Of a stretch of 64,000 nt of DNA, positions 7,927-16,004 are shown piece after piece. Source of the DNA: CAIVAT01 sp049317265 (GTDB taxonomy: Bacteria > Bacteroidota > Bacteroidia > Bacteroidales > FEN-979); the NCBI GenBank assembly GCA_049317265.1, contig JBMOIP010000003.1, positions 105,837 to 169,836 of the forward strand. Reading direction: 5' to 3'. Every line of letters begins with the position of its first letter. Position 1 is the stretch's first letter. The position numbers were made by a program, and so were the translations under genes. The notes beneath the pieces were generated by a model, which made no database searches, had not been told where the DNA came from, and saw only the letters and a list, made by a program, of their open reading frames with translations.

Positions 7927-8100
7927 ATGACAGGCGAATTCACCATAGTAGCGATCGGCGCAGGTGTTGTGTTTATTTTGGCCTTCCTTATGCGGGAAGT
8001 CAGTTGCTGGTATTTTAAGATCAATGAACAGATTTCGCTTCAGAAGGAGATCATCGACCTGCTTAAAAGCATTGAGAAGAATACTACAAGGGAGAGCTGA
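7927..8100 (+). CDS. 57-residue single-pass membrane protein
   Basis: Reads MTGEFTIVAIGAGVVFILAF at the start, one membrane helix at about 5-22, then WYFKINEQISLQKEIIDLLKSIEKN, a charged amphipathic helix. It stops at TGA 8098-8100, one base before the hydrolase start codon at 8102, so the two are very probably co-translated. A consensus promoter lies 64 nt upstream. Small proteins with one helix and a KIN-x-LLK tail occur in many Bacteroidota, but I know no function. The tail could form a coiled coil or lie on the membrane surface. Confidence 0.7.
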   Translation: MTGEFTIVAIGAGVVFILAFLMREVSCWYFKINEQISLQKEIIDLLKSIEKNTTRES

Positions 8101-8101
8101 A

Positions 8102-8896
8102 ATGGAAACAAAATTCGTTGAAATCACCAATGCCAAAATTGCCTACACAGTTTACGGATCCGGCGAGCCGCTGGTGATGTGCACAGGCTTCGCTACCAAC
8201 ATGGATCTTTGGAGTACAGCGGTTATCGGGCAATTACAACAGAAATACAGGGTTATTGTATTTGATTACCGTGGGATGGGATACAGCACCAATTCTGCCG
8301 CTTCAGTTACGATGCAGTCACTGGCGGACGACCTGGATGAGTTCCTTACCACGCTCGGGATCGGGAGAGCACATATCCTGGGATGGTCAATGGGAGGGTA
8401 TGTAGCCCAGATGTTTGCTATCAATCACCCGGAAAAGGTGAATAAACTTGTGTTGTATGCGACAAACTGCGGCGATACCGTTACCTTGGATCCTGCACCA
8501 GAAACCATTGCCATCCTCTCTGATCCCTCATCAACCCCGATGGCTATGCTGGGCACCCTTTTCCCCGACAGCTGGCTTGCGACGCATCCCGAACCGTGGA
8601 AATTTCTCCCGGAGGCCCGGGAACCCAGCAACTTCGATGCGATCGGCATGCAATATATGGCAGTGCAGCAGTGGCTTACACCAGGAGGAGGATCGGCAGG
8701 GCTTCTCGATAAGCTTACCATGCCAGTCCTGGTGATCTGCGGTGACCAGGACAAGGTTGTTCCTGCTGCAAACGCTGACTTGCTTTCTGCTGCGATCAGC
8801 CATTGTACGGTTATTATTGAACCAGGCTGCGGGCATGGTTTCATGTACCAGCTGCCGGAAATTTTCGCGAACCATGTATTATCATTTTTAAAGTGA
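8102..8896 (+). CDS. alpha/beta hydrolase
   Basis: 264 residues from ATG 8102 (METKFVEITNAKIAYTVYG). Longer in-frame versions overlap the small upstream gene and are unlikely. Nucleophile elbow GWSMGG with Ser96; probable acid Asp in CGDQDKVVP; catalytic His in GCGHGF near the C-terminus. The oxyanion strand reads MCTGFATN rather than the common HG motif. The fold resembles the 3-oxoadipate enol-lactonase / BioH / esterase group, with a cap insertion at about 125-190. The substrate cannot be assigned. It lies in a likely operon 7927-8102-8903, with one and six bases between genes. Confidence 0.88.
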   Translation: METKFVEITNAKIAYTVYGSGEPLVMCTGFATNMDLWSTAVIGQLQQKYRVIVFDYRGMGYSTNSAASVTMQSLADDLDEFLTTLGIGRAHILGWSMGGYVAQMFAINHPEKVNKLVLYATNCGDTVTLDPAPETIAILSDPSSTPMAMLGTLFPDSWLATHPEPWKFLPEAREPSNFDAIGMQYMAVQQWLTPGGGSAGLLDKLTMPVLVICGDQDKVVPAANADLLSAAISHCTVIIEPGCGHGFMYQLPEIFANHVLSFLK

Positions 8897-8902
8897 TGAC
8901 CG

Positions 8903-9298
8903 ATGGACCCGATTGACATTGACCACTACAACTCGCACTTTCCCGAGGAGGTCCGGCAGCTTCTGGCCAAGGTGAGGGCTGCCATCATGCAGGCAGCACC
9001 GGAGGCAAAGGAGGTAATCAGCTACAAGATGCCTGCGTTCAAACAGAATGGCATTTTAGTGTGGTATGCCGCTTTCACAAAACATATTGGGTTTTATCCG
9101 AAATCGTCCGCGATTGGTGCATTCAAAGAAGAACTCTCCACATATAAAGGTGGAAAGGGTTCTGTTCAGTTTCCCTATGACAAACCAATGCCTTTGGACC
9201 TGATCTCCCGGATCGTAAAGTTCAGGATAGCGGAAAACCAGCAAAAAGTGAAGGTTAAAAAAAACAAACAACCTTCCCCGCGTAAAACTACGCAATAA
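8903..9298 (+). CDS. DUF1801 / YdhG-like protein
   Basis: 131 residues. The core EEVRQLLAKVRAAIMQAAPEAKEVISYKMPAF then GFYPKSSAIGAF and a lysine-rich SVQFPYDKPMP segment match the DUF1801 (YdhG-like, frataxin-like fold) family. The family is often annotated as an iron chaperone on structural grounds; activity is unproven. The last about 15 residues are a basic tail (KVKKNKQPSPRKTTQ). The codons for that tail overlap the GCGTA palindrome that precedes paralog 3, so this 3' end does double duty. It follows the hydrolase after six bases. Confidence 0.82.
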   Translation: MDPIDIDHYNSHFPEEVRQLLAKVRAAIMQAAPEAKEVISYKMPAFKQNGILVWYAAFTKHIGFYPKSSAIGAFKEELSTYKGGKGSVQFPYDKPMPLDLISRIVKFRIAENQQKVKVKKNKQPSPRKTTQ

Positions 9299-9304
9299 TT
9301 AACG
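9280..9304. promoter_or_regulatory. operator candidate upstream of paralog 3, inside the DUF1801 gene end
   Basis: GCGTA-AAAC-TACGC (9280-9293) is an inverted repeat, followed by TTAACG (9299-9304). TACGC ends 45 nt upstream of the promoter TTG, the same distance as at paralog 1. Confidence 0.58.
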
Positions 9305-9338
9305 TGTCAATACCCTGTTAAATCAGGCATTTCAGCGC

Positions 9339-9370
9339 TTGAACCGACCATGGCTGTCGTTGTAATTTTA
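9339..9370 (+). promoter_or_regulatory. promoter of exported-protein paralog 3
   Basis: TTG 9339-9341, a 21-nt spacer, TAATTTTA 9363-9370, then CATCATAAAATTCAA; the same layout as at 4743 and 6136. Leader about 33 nt. Confidence 0.65.
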
Positions 9371-9410
9371 CATCATAAAATTCAACTACAAACTTAAAAA
9401 ACCCAAAGCC

Positions 9411-9854
9411 ATGAAAACAACAAAATTGATCTTCGCCCTCACCTTTGCACTGATCTTCGCAACAGGAGTTAATGCCATGAATACCTTAAGAGATTCGGGA
9501 CGGGATGTCCCTGCCGAAAGGAAAGCCAGGATGGTCTCCTATGTCGTGAGAATCGAGAACATGAATTACCTTGAGAACCACGGAACACATTACCTGGTCA
9601 TGATGACCGATGAAACCGGCCGCCAGGTGGCGCCTGCTCAGAATTTCAGCCGCGGTGTATCTGATTACAGATTCTATGAAGGCGGAACTGTCCGCGGAAC
9701 CAGGGTTGCCCGTATCATGAGGTTACCCATGGGGCCTAAATCCTTTGACATTCCAGCCACCTCACAAACCGGGATCTTTTACGGAGGATCAAGTTACCTC
9801 TTCATCATCAAGCCGATTCCATCAGCAAGTGATACCGGGGCCGACAAGAACTAG
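9411..9854 (+). CDS. small exported protein, paralog 3 of 3, unknown family
   Basis: 147 residues, the most diverged of the three. It has a signal peptide (KLIFALTFALIFATGVNA), then YVVRIENMNYLENHG and MMTDETGRQVAPAQNFSRG, VSDYRFYEGGTVRGTRVARIM. This aligns with the DxxGRxxAPAxxF...GVSxYxFxExGxVxGTRxA core of paralogs 1 and 2. The cysteines of the other two are absent. The C-terminal strand GIFYGGSSYLFIIKPIP replaces GKFLxGxTYRxxL. Its promoter, spacer and operator are conserved, so regulation is likely shared even though the sequence has drifted. A terminator follows at 9882. Confidence 0.78.
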   Translation: MKTTKLIFALTFALIFATGVNAMNTLRDSGRDVPAERKARMVSYVVRIENMNYLENHGTHYLVMMTDETGRQVAPAQNFSRGVSDYRFYEGGTVRGTRVARIMRLPMGPKSFDIPATSQTGIFYGGSSYLFIIKPIPSASDTGADKN

Positions 9855-9881
9855 CAATTCCGAATCACCGTGAAATGGATT

Positions 9882-9914
9882 AAAAGCCGCTCTGAAAACC
9901 AGGGCGGCTTTTTC
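9882..9914 (+). terminator. intrinsic terminator after paralog 3
   Basis: AAAAGCCGC (9882-9890) pairs with GCGGCTTTT (9904-9912), and inner CTG/CAG pairing extends the stem; five T follow the GC stem. Confidence 0.85.
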
Positions 9915-9979
9915 ATTTCATGGGAAATTGTACCTTTACAATGAAAACGACCTGTTTACATTGCACTATGCCACCCGAC

Positions 9980-10438
9980 ATGAAAACTAAGAACAACCTT
10001 GACAAAACATTTGGCCCAAGCGGTTCATTCGCCGGTTTGATCCTGTTGGCCGCAGGTATTATTTTAGTTTATTTCTATTTCTCAGGGTTTACGTTGATCT
10101 TGATCGGAGGGTTTGTCGGATTGACCTCCACCAGTGCAATGATTGATGATGATAAAAAGCGTGTGAAGTTTTCAAACAATATTTTTGGGATCATATCCAT
10201 CGGCAAATGGATTCCTGTAGTTCCATCTATGAAAATCTTTATTAAAGAGTTACAGCAAACATATAGGTCCTACAGCCAGGGAAACCGGGCCCATGATCTC
10301 ACGAAAAAGGATTTCAGGCTTATGCTGACGGATGCCAATGGCGCCGAAATTATGCCTCTAAAAAAGACACAATCCCTGGATTCAGCAAAGGCTGAATGTG
10401 AATTGATGGCAACCAGGCTGGGTCTTACCGTTGCCTGA
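9980..10438 (+). CDS. two-helix membrane protein, unknown function
   Basis: 152 residues from ATG 9980 (MKTKNNLDKTFGPSG). In-frame ATGs at 9920, 9941 and 9968 lie before or just after a TACCTTTA -7-like box at 9931-9938, so the later start is preferred; 9968 remains possible. Two adjacent hydrophobic segments (SFAGLILLAAGIILVYFYF and LILIGGFVGLT) form a hairpin. A cytoplasmic or periplasmic tail of about 90 residues follows, with SMKIFIKELQQTYRSYSQGN and DFRLMLTDANGAEIMPL. The family is not recognised. The 3' end overlaps the end of the convergent FG-GAP gene by 14 bp. Confidence 0.65.
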   Translation: MKTKNNLDKTFGPSGSFAGLILLAAGIILVYFYFSGFTLILIGGFVGLTSTSAMIDDDKKRVKFSNNIFGIISIGKWIPVVPSMKIFIKELQQTYRSYSQGNRAHDLTKKDFRLMLTDANGAEIMPLKKTQSLDSAKAECELMATRLGLTVA

Positions 10439-13355
10439 AGACCACCTTCAGATGATGGACCCCCTCAGCAGTTCCCACCTCCAATAAATAGAGTCCGCCC
10501 GGTGTTTCGCTTGTAAAGTTTGAGCGGATAAGATCAAAAACGTGGTTGCCGGAGTTTACATTCTTCTGACCCGAGGTGTACACAACGTTGCCAGCCGTAC
10601 CTGTTACCGTAATATTCACATCTGATCGTTGTTTAAGACTGACCACCAGGTGAAGCACCTCACCACAGGGATTCGGATAGGCCCAAACCGCCTGAGAATG
10701 CAGGTTTTCTATGGCCGGAACGGTTATCAGCGTAGAATCATATCCGCCTGACAGGCAAATGACACCGCCATTCCGCCCGCCTGCAACAAGCTCCCTGCTT
10801 TGATCGCCCACAATATCCGGGATCGCATCCAGCGCATCGACAGGGTTGCTGCCGGTAACCGATTTAAGGGTTTCGCCATTGCTTCCATCCATGAAATAGG
10901 TGCGGTTATCCTGGTACAACGTTCCGATGGCGGCATCATTGGTGCCATCCCAGGTGATGTCGCCCATGTTGGCCACGTTCCATGCTTTATCAGCGATGGG
11001 TTTCTGCCACAGGATCGACGCATCATACCCGTTGATCATCACGCCTTTGGCGCCGCTGTGTGCAACAAGAAAATCAGGATGTCCGTCTTTATTGACGTCG
11101 CCCATCTCCTGGAAACGGAGGATGATGGAGTTGGCCTGCACAAGGGTGGTTTTCTCGCGGAATCCGGTTACCACATTGTGAAAATAGACACTTCCGGAAT
11201 AATCCCCGGAGGCAACATCCCTGATCCCGTCGCCGGTAACATCGTCGATTTGCAATAAGGCCCAGGTAGAAGAACCCGCGGGAATGTTGGTCCACAGGAT
11301 AGCGCCGCTGGCGCCATTGATGCCATAAACCCTCGACTGTACCTGTCCAGAATTCGTTGCACCTGCCACGGCATCAGGTATCCCGTCGCCGGTGAAATCT
11401 TCGACCCCGGTCACAGAAAAGACGGCGCCTTCGGTGGGGCAAATCCAGATGGGGAGCCCGGTAAGTCCATTGAGGCAGAAAGCCCTTCTTGGACCGGTCC
11501 CGTTTCCATCATCCCCGGCACAGGCAAGCACATCGGCAACACCGTCGTTGTTGTAATCCAGCTTCGTGTCAACCTGGTAAACCCAGCCTCCCTGCCCGAA
11601 TGCATGGGTGTCATATCTCCACAACGGAACTCCCGTTTTGCCGGAAAGCGCTCTTACCGAGCGGTCGCCGCCGGTTGTGCCAACTACCACATCTTCAAAG
11701 CCATCATTGTTGATATCGTTGATGGTGGCGATGGCATTCTGCTGGTAAACATTGCCTGAATAGATTTCGGTAGCCCACATCACATCCGCTTCGCCGGAGG
11801 AGTTACCGTTGAAACACCGGATGTAGTTGTCTTCAGAAGCCACCACGACATCGTCAATGCCGTCGCCGGTGATATCCTGGATTGGCCTGATCCCTTTCGG
11901 GCTGTTGTCGAATGCCCCCGTGATGATATAACTCCACAAAGGTGTTCCAATGGGATAAACGGTGTCAACTCCCGCTCCCTGAAGGTGAATGATGAAAGGA
12001 CTCTGCGTGGGATCGTTCGACAAAATGCTCAAGGTTGAAGCATAGGCGACTCCATCGGTCGGATGGAACCAAATACCAATTTTGGATGTCTGAAGCGGTT
12101 GAACGGATAGCGGCAGCACCACAGATGCATCAATGGTGAATTGCGGGTCGGCGCAAGCCAGGGAGTTGATCACCAGCGGCTGGCTCCCGTTGTTGCTCAC
12201 CTGGAGATACCATCGTGACCAGGCCCCTTTTCTCCGCTCTCCCCAGTTATGGGAAGTATCGGTAATATTCACATGTGGTCCCGAAATCACTGCATTCCCG
12301 GTGAGGGTGACCGTGACTGTGGGGTGAATGGGGTCGCTGGAATTGATGTAAGCCTCCGTGTTTAACGCACCCGGAACCAGCGGATGGTAGGTAAACGGCA
12401 CATTCACAGAACTACCCGGGGTTAATGTTGCCGGTACGGTGAATGAGGTGGAGATTGGCTGCCCGGGAGTGAGCCCGATGCTGTTGATCACCAGGTTGGC
12501 TGTTCCGGTATTCTGCACCTGGCAGTTCCAGAGAGGCGAACTTCCGACAGTTACGGTACCATAATCATGCGTAATTACAGGAACCGTGATGGCCGGTGTG
12601 CCTGTTCCCTGGAGATCAATCTTGTAGAGTGTACTGTTCGCACCCAGTTCTCCGGCACAATACCATAAATAAGTGCCATCATAAACGATGCCTGATGGTT
12701 TTGGAATTTGCGACGCATGGCTTTCAATGAGCGTCCCTGTATTGGAGACCTTGTAAACCATGTTGCCGTAATAGTCGGCAATCCAGAGATCGCTGCCTTG
12801 CATCCCGATATCCCAGGGTTGGGTATTCGGCGGCACAAACTGGGAGAGGATGGTCCCCGCAGAGTTGATATGATAAATTTTTCCCGGGTCGGGATAATAG
12901 GTGGCTACCCAGTAGCTTCCGTTATCATAGGCGATTCCCGACATGTAGTGATCGGGCAGGGTGATGGTGGAAACCTGGCTGCCCGACATTGTAAATTCAA
13001 GCGTGGTGGAAGGTTGGGATGAGTTTGACGGCTGTTTGATCGTTACCAGGTTGGGGCCTTTGAATGTCAACCCGAAAGCATCGTCAAACGGGCCGGTACA
13101 TTGCAGGGTATAGGCGCCATCGGCCGGGTTGAACCGGTAAATATTGCTGCCGTTCACCCCATAAATCCCAAAATAGAGGTAGGTTCCGTCCCAGGCTAGT
13201 CCGGAGGCCTTTCCTGGGATGGTGTATGAAGCCACCACCGACCAGGATGCCGGAGACAAAGGATGGTCAGGCTGTTGCGCCGGAACCTGAAAAGTCAAAA
13301 ACAGCATTCCCAACATCAGAAGGGTCTGCCGGAAAATTAACAGTGCTCTTTTCAT
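10425..13355 (-). CDS. secreted FG-GAP/ASH-domain protein with T9SS sorting domain
   Basis: 976 residues from ATG 13355, which directly begins a signal peptide (MKRALLIFRQTLLMLGMLF ... VPAQ). An alternative ATG at 13382 adds nine unlikely residues. After the signal comes a propeller-like domain (about 25-260, repeated WDGTYLYFG/YDGTYLWYC motifs). Two ASH / choice-of-anchor-D-type domains follow (DYGTVTVGSSPLWNCQVQNTG; HNWGERRKGAWSRWYLQVSNNG). Next are about six FG-GAP-like repeats with Ca-binding style D-x-T-G-D-G-I-x-D motifs, and a T9SS C-terminal domain (WAYPNPCGEVLHLVV ... GGLYLLEV). It is probably exported to the cell surface or medium and is the last gene of the operon 15839-10425. Ligand unknown. 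Confidence 0.85.
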   Translation of the reverse strand: MKRALLIFRQTLLMLGMLFLTFQVPAQQPDHPLSPASWSVVASYTIPGKASGLAWDGTYLYFGIYGVNGSNIYRFNPADGAYTLQCTGPFDDAFGLTFKGPNLVTIKQPSNSSQPSTTLEFTMSGSQVSTITLPDHYMSGIAYDNGSYWVATYYPDPGKIYHINSAGTILSQFVPPNTQPWDIGMQGSDLWIADYYGNMVYKVSNTGTLIESHASQIPKPSGIVYDGTYLWYCAGELGANSTLYKIDLQGTGTPAITVPVITHDYGTVTVGSSPLWNCQVQNTGTANLVINSIGLTPGQPISTSFTVPATLTPGSSVNVPFTYHPLVPGALNTEAYINSSDPIHPTVTVTLTGNAVISGPHVNITDTSHNWGERRKGAWSRWYLQVSNNGSQPLVINSLACADPQFTIDASVVLPLSVQPLQTSKIGIWFHPTDGVAYASTLSILSNDPTQSPFIIHLQGAGVDTVYPIGTPLWSYIITGAFDNSPKGIRPIQDITGDGIDDVVVASEDNYIRCFNGNSSGEADVMWATEIYSGNVYQQNAIATINDINNDGFEDVVVGTTGGDRSVRALSGKTGVPLWRYDTHAFGQGGWVYQVDTKLDYNNDGVADVLACAGDDGNGTGPRRAFCLNGLTGLPIWICPTEGAVFSVTGVEDFTGDGIPDAVAGATNSGQVQSRVYGINGASGAILWTNIPAGSSTWALLQIDDVTGDGIRDVASGDYSGSVYFHNVVTGFREKTTLVQANSIILRFQEMGDVNKDGHPDFLVAHSGAKGVMINGYDASILWQKPIADKAWNVANMGDITWDGTNDAAIGTLYQDNRTYFMDGSNGETLKSVTGSNPVDALDAIPDIVGDQSRELVAGGRNGGVICLSGGYDSTLITVPAIENLHSQAVWAYPNPCGEVLHLVVSLKQRSDVNITVTGTAGNVVYTSGQKNVNSGNHVFDLIRSNFTSETPGGLYLLEVGTAEGVHHLKVVFRQR

Positions 13356-13386
13356 TGTTTCAGTATTAAGTACTAGCGTCATAAAT

Positions 13387-14832
13387 CTAAGGCTCTATCC
13401 ACAGCACTGAATTACCTGTGCCGTATTCATTATCTTCCCAGAGATCGTTGGTGGGATCGAGGATCCACTTGTTATCGACCACATATTTATAGGTATATTT
13501 CCCGGGGATGAGGTAGATGGGGAAAACCCAGGTTCCCTGGCGAAGGTCCATACGGTAGTCCTGTTTGCTCCAGTTATTGAAACTACCCGACACCATTGCC
13601 TTTCCTGCATCCGAATGTTGTTCGAGCCTGAACCAGTGGTTGGGTTTAACCGCCAGCCAGGAGTTGACGGAATTGCCAACCCCGGTGGTGAACTTATTCC
13701 CGGGATCGATGATCCACTCACCATCAACAATAAACTTATAATCATAGTTCCCCGAGGCGAGCACATAGGGGAGCTGCCAGCCTCCGCCGGTTTTTGTCAT
13801 GGTGAGTTCCTGTTCATTCCATCCATTGAAATTTCCGCTCACCACCACTTTTTGGGCATTGGGATAACCCTTCAGGGTAAAAAAGAGGGTATCACCAATG
13901 GCCATAAAAGAGTTGAGATTACCCGATCCGTCGGGTCTTGTCACTTTGTTCGCTGGGTCGGTCATCCAGCGGCCATCCACGATGTATTTATAGGCATGGG
14001 TTCCTTCTCTCAGGTACATGGGCAAAACCCAGCTTCCCTGGAACAGGATCATCCGGAGTTCCGACTGGTTCCACTGGTTGAAACTTGCTGTAAGGAATAC
14101 CTTACGGGCATTGAGAACGGTATTCAGCACAAACTTGTAGTTGTAGCAGAAAAAAATATTGTTGTATCCATGGTATTTGTCCTCCTCACGAAGTTTGTTG
14201 TAGGAGTCGTTGGTCCATTTTCCGTCAACGATATATTTGTAGGAGTACTTGCCGGGTTTGAGTTTCAGGGTGGCTGTCCACCCGGAATCACATTTTATCA
14301 TCGGGGTTTGCAGGGTACTCCATGCGTTGAATGACCCTGAGAGGTAGACGTTTCTGGCATTTTTTTGACCTGGGAGAAAAAAACGCATCCTGTTTTCCGA
14401 CAGCTGAACAATGGTGTTTCGGGTGAGCCGGTTTACGCCAAAGGGTACCGACTCCCTTTCAACGGCAGCATTGAGGTCGACCCACCGGTCGTCGAGCAGG
14501 AAGATCTTCTCTTTTGACTCCCTGGTTGCTCCGGCTTTCACCGGGTCCCTTGAGAGTTCAAGATGATTAGCATCAATTTTGCGTACTTTCCAGACGCTGA
14601 CACTGTCGCGGATGACCGGTTTGAGCGCAAAGGCGTTTGCAAGGAGAACGCTGTCGATGTCGAAAATTTTCGCAACCTGCTTTCGCTGGGCGCTGCTCCA
14701 TCGCTGGTCGAGGGTGAAGATCAGGCGGCCATCCTCCACCCTGCAGACCTTTTTGGGGTCAAACTGCGCATGGGCACCCAGGTTGGTTGAAAGCAGCAGC
14801 AGCGTCAATATGCGGAGATACCAGGTTTTCAT
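13387..14832 (-). CDS. exported protein with four glycogen-binding (CBM48/AMPK-type) E-set repeats
   Basis: 481 residues. Signal peptide MKTWYLRILTLLLLSTNLG...AHAQ; then about 120 residues of unassigned N-terminal sequence. Four tandem E-set domains of about 80 residues run from about 145 to the end. Each carries VxLSGSFNxW and YxYKYIVDGxWxxDP-type motifs (NVYLSGSFNAW; KVFLTASFNQWN; KVVVSGNFNGWN; KAMVSGSFNNWS). Such domains occur in glycogen- and starch-active enzymes and in AMPK beta; here no catalytic domain accompanies them. The start ATG overlaps the stop of the upstream protease gene (ATGA, 14829-14832), so the two are translationally coupled. There is no T9SS sorting domain, so the protein is probably periplasmic. 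Confidence 0.83.
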   Translation of the reverse strand: MKTWYLRILTLLLLSTNLGAHAQFDPKKVCRVEDGRLIFTLDQRWSSAQRKQVAKIFDIDSVLLANAFALKPVIRDSVSVWKVRKIDANHLELSRDPVKAGATRESKEKIFLLDDRWVDLNAAVERESVPFGVNRLTRNTIVQLSENRMRFFLPGQKNARNVYLSGSFNAWSTLQTPMIKCDSGWTATLKLKPGKYSYKYIVDGKWTNDSYNKLREEDKYHGYNNIFFCYNYKFVLNTVLNARKVFLTASFNQWNQSELRMILFQGSWVLPMYLREGTHAYKYIVDGRWMTDPANKVTRPDGSGNLNSFMAIGDTLFFTLKGYPNAQKVVVSGNFNGWNEQELTMTKTGGGWQLPYVLASGNYDYKFIVDGEWIIDPGNKFTTGVGNSVNSWLAVKPNHWFRLEQHSDAGKAMVSGSFNNWSKQDYRMDLRQGTWVFPIYLIPGKYTYKYVVDNKWILDPTNDLWEDNEYGTGNSVLWIEP

Positions 14833-15839
14833 TTGACATCCTCCGGTTTAAAACAGATTCCCATCTCATTTTTGACCAGGTTAAGGTAAACCTTCCCTTT
14901 TTCAAAAAAATCGTAGCCCAGCATCCCGTCAACAGGAACCCCATATTTCTGTGAGATGGCTGCGAGGCTGTATAAAATAGTTTCCATGGGGGCGAGTTTC
15001 CTGCTTCCCATGCTGAATTCGTTCAATGTTCCGTACAGCACTTCTCCCTGTTCTTCACCCACGCCGCTCAGGCTTGACCTCCTTGTGATGGTAACAGTAC
15101 CCAGCACTTTTTTATTTGCATCGATGCTCAGCACGTTGGATTCGGCGCCGGTATCAAGGCAGAAATCGAGTACTTTGCCGCCAATCGTGGCTTTCACAAA
15201 CATCACATGGTGATACTCTTCCATTTTCTGGACCATGTCATATTTAACCGACAGGGCGTTAGGTCCGACCCTGTTCCCGGTTTTATCGAGCTTGAAGATC
15301 TGCAATTCATTCCGGCGGATATCGATCACCATTTCAAGATTTTTAAGCAGGCTCATTCCAAACAGGCCGAGGATTTTCACCCCCCGCCGGTTTTCGAGAT
15401 GGCCGAGGGGTGTAACATCTGCAGAGATGTTTACATAGTTCAGCTCGCTGATTACCAGATGTTTCACATTGACACGCGACACTCCAGCGGTAGTCCCGGT
15501 TACTCCGCCACCCTCCTCATCATCAAAGGTCATAAACCCGCGAAAATAGGTTTTATTCAGGACCAGCCCGGAGGCGCCCGTATCGAGGATGAAGTTGCCA
15601 CTTACATTGTCGATGGTTCCTTCCAGCAATAACAAGCGTCCTGCGCGTTTCAGCGGAATGGTAACGCCAACTGCATTTCCAAGCGGGCCGGTTATAGAAC
15701 TGCCTGATATGGTGATGTTTCCGACCGAAATCGGAATTGTTGAAGGTTTGGCTTCTCTGGCCAATATACATGAAGGACACCAGTAAGAGAGTATCGTGGC
15801 AATTAAAAACAAACTATAAAAGCCATGAGGGCGTACCAT
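14829..15839 (-). CDS. two-lobed retropepsin-like aspartic protease, exported
   Basis: 336 residues from ATG 15839 (MVRPHGFYSLFLIATILSYW). The frame stays open 128 codons further upstream, antisense to the radical SAM gene, but that part is low-complexity and not credible. An N-terminal hydrophobic segment acts as signal or anchor. Two DTGA active-site motifs are seen: FILDTGASGLVL (D86) and FCLDTGAESNVL (D229), each followed by the hydrophobic-Gly strand typical of the fold (GLFGMSLLKN; GMLGYDFF). Both catalytic aspartates come from one chain, as in bacterial retropepsin-like proteins with two lobes. It is the first gene of an operon with the CBM48-repeat protein. Confidence 0.85.
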   Translation of the reverse strand: MVRPHGFYSLFLIATILSYWCPSCILAREAKPSTIPISVGNITISGSSITGPLGNAVGVTIPLKRAGRLLLLEGTIDNVSGNFILDTGASGLVLNKTYFRGFMTFDDEEGGGVTGTTAGVSRVNVKHLVISELNYVNISADVTPLGHLENRRGVKILGLFGMSLLKNLEMVIDIRRNELQIFKLDKTGNRVGPNALSVKYDMVQKMEEYHHVMFVKATIGGKVLDFCLDTGAESNVLSIDANKKVLGTVTITRRSSLSGVGEEQGEVLYGTLNEFSMGSRKLAPMETILYSLAAISQKYGVPVDGMLGYDFFEKGKVYLNLVKNEMGICFKPEDVK

Positions 15840-15969
15840 AATGAGTGTTCTGGCTAACAGCGTGCAATATACCAAAAAAGAGTATATGGTTAAGGTCAAG
15901 AGCCGTGAGAAATAACAAATTATGAAGGAGGTGTGAGATGAGGCGGGTAACGTGTGACTGGTTTTTGAG

Positions 15970-15977
15970 TATCTTTG
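15970..15977 (+). promoter_or_regulatory. -7 box for the radical SAM gene
   Basis: TATCTTTG matches TAnnTTTG exactly and is followed by CA. No good TTTG lies 19 nt upstream. The box overlaps a TTG codon at 15975 that would otherwise extend the coding frame, so translation is set to ATG 16005. Confidence 0.5.
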
Positions 15978-16004
15978 CACAATTTTTGGTTTGAGACAGG
16001 TTTT

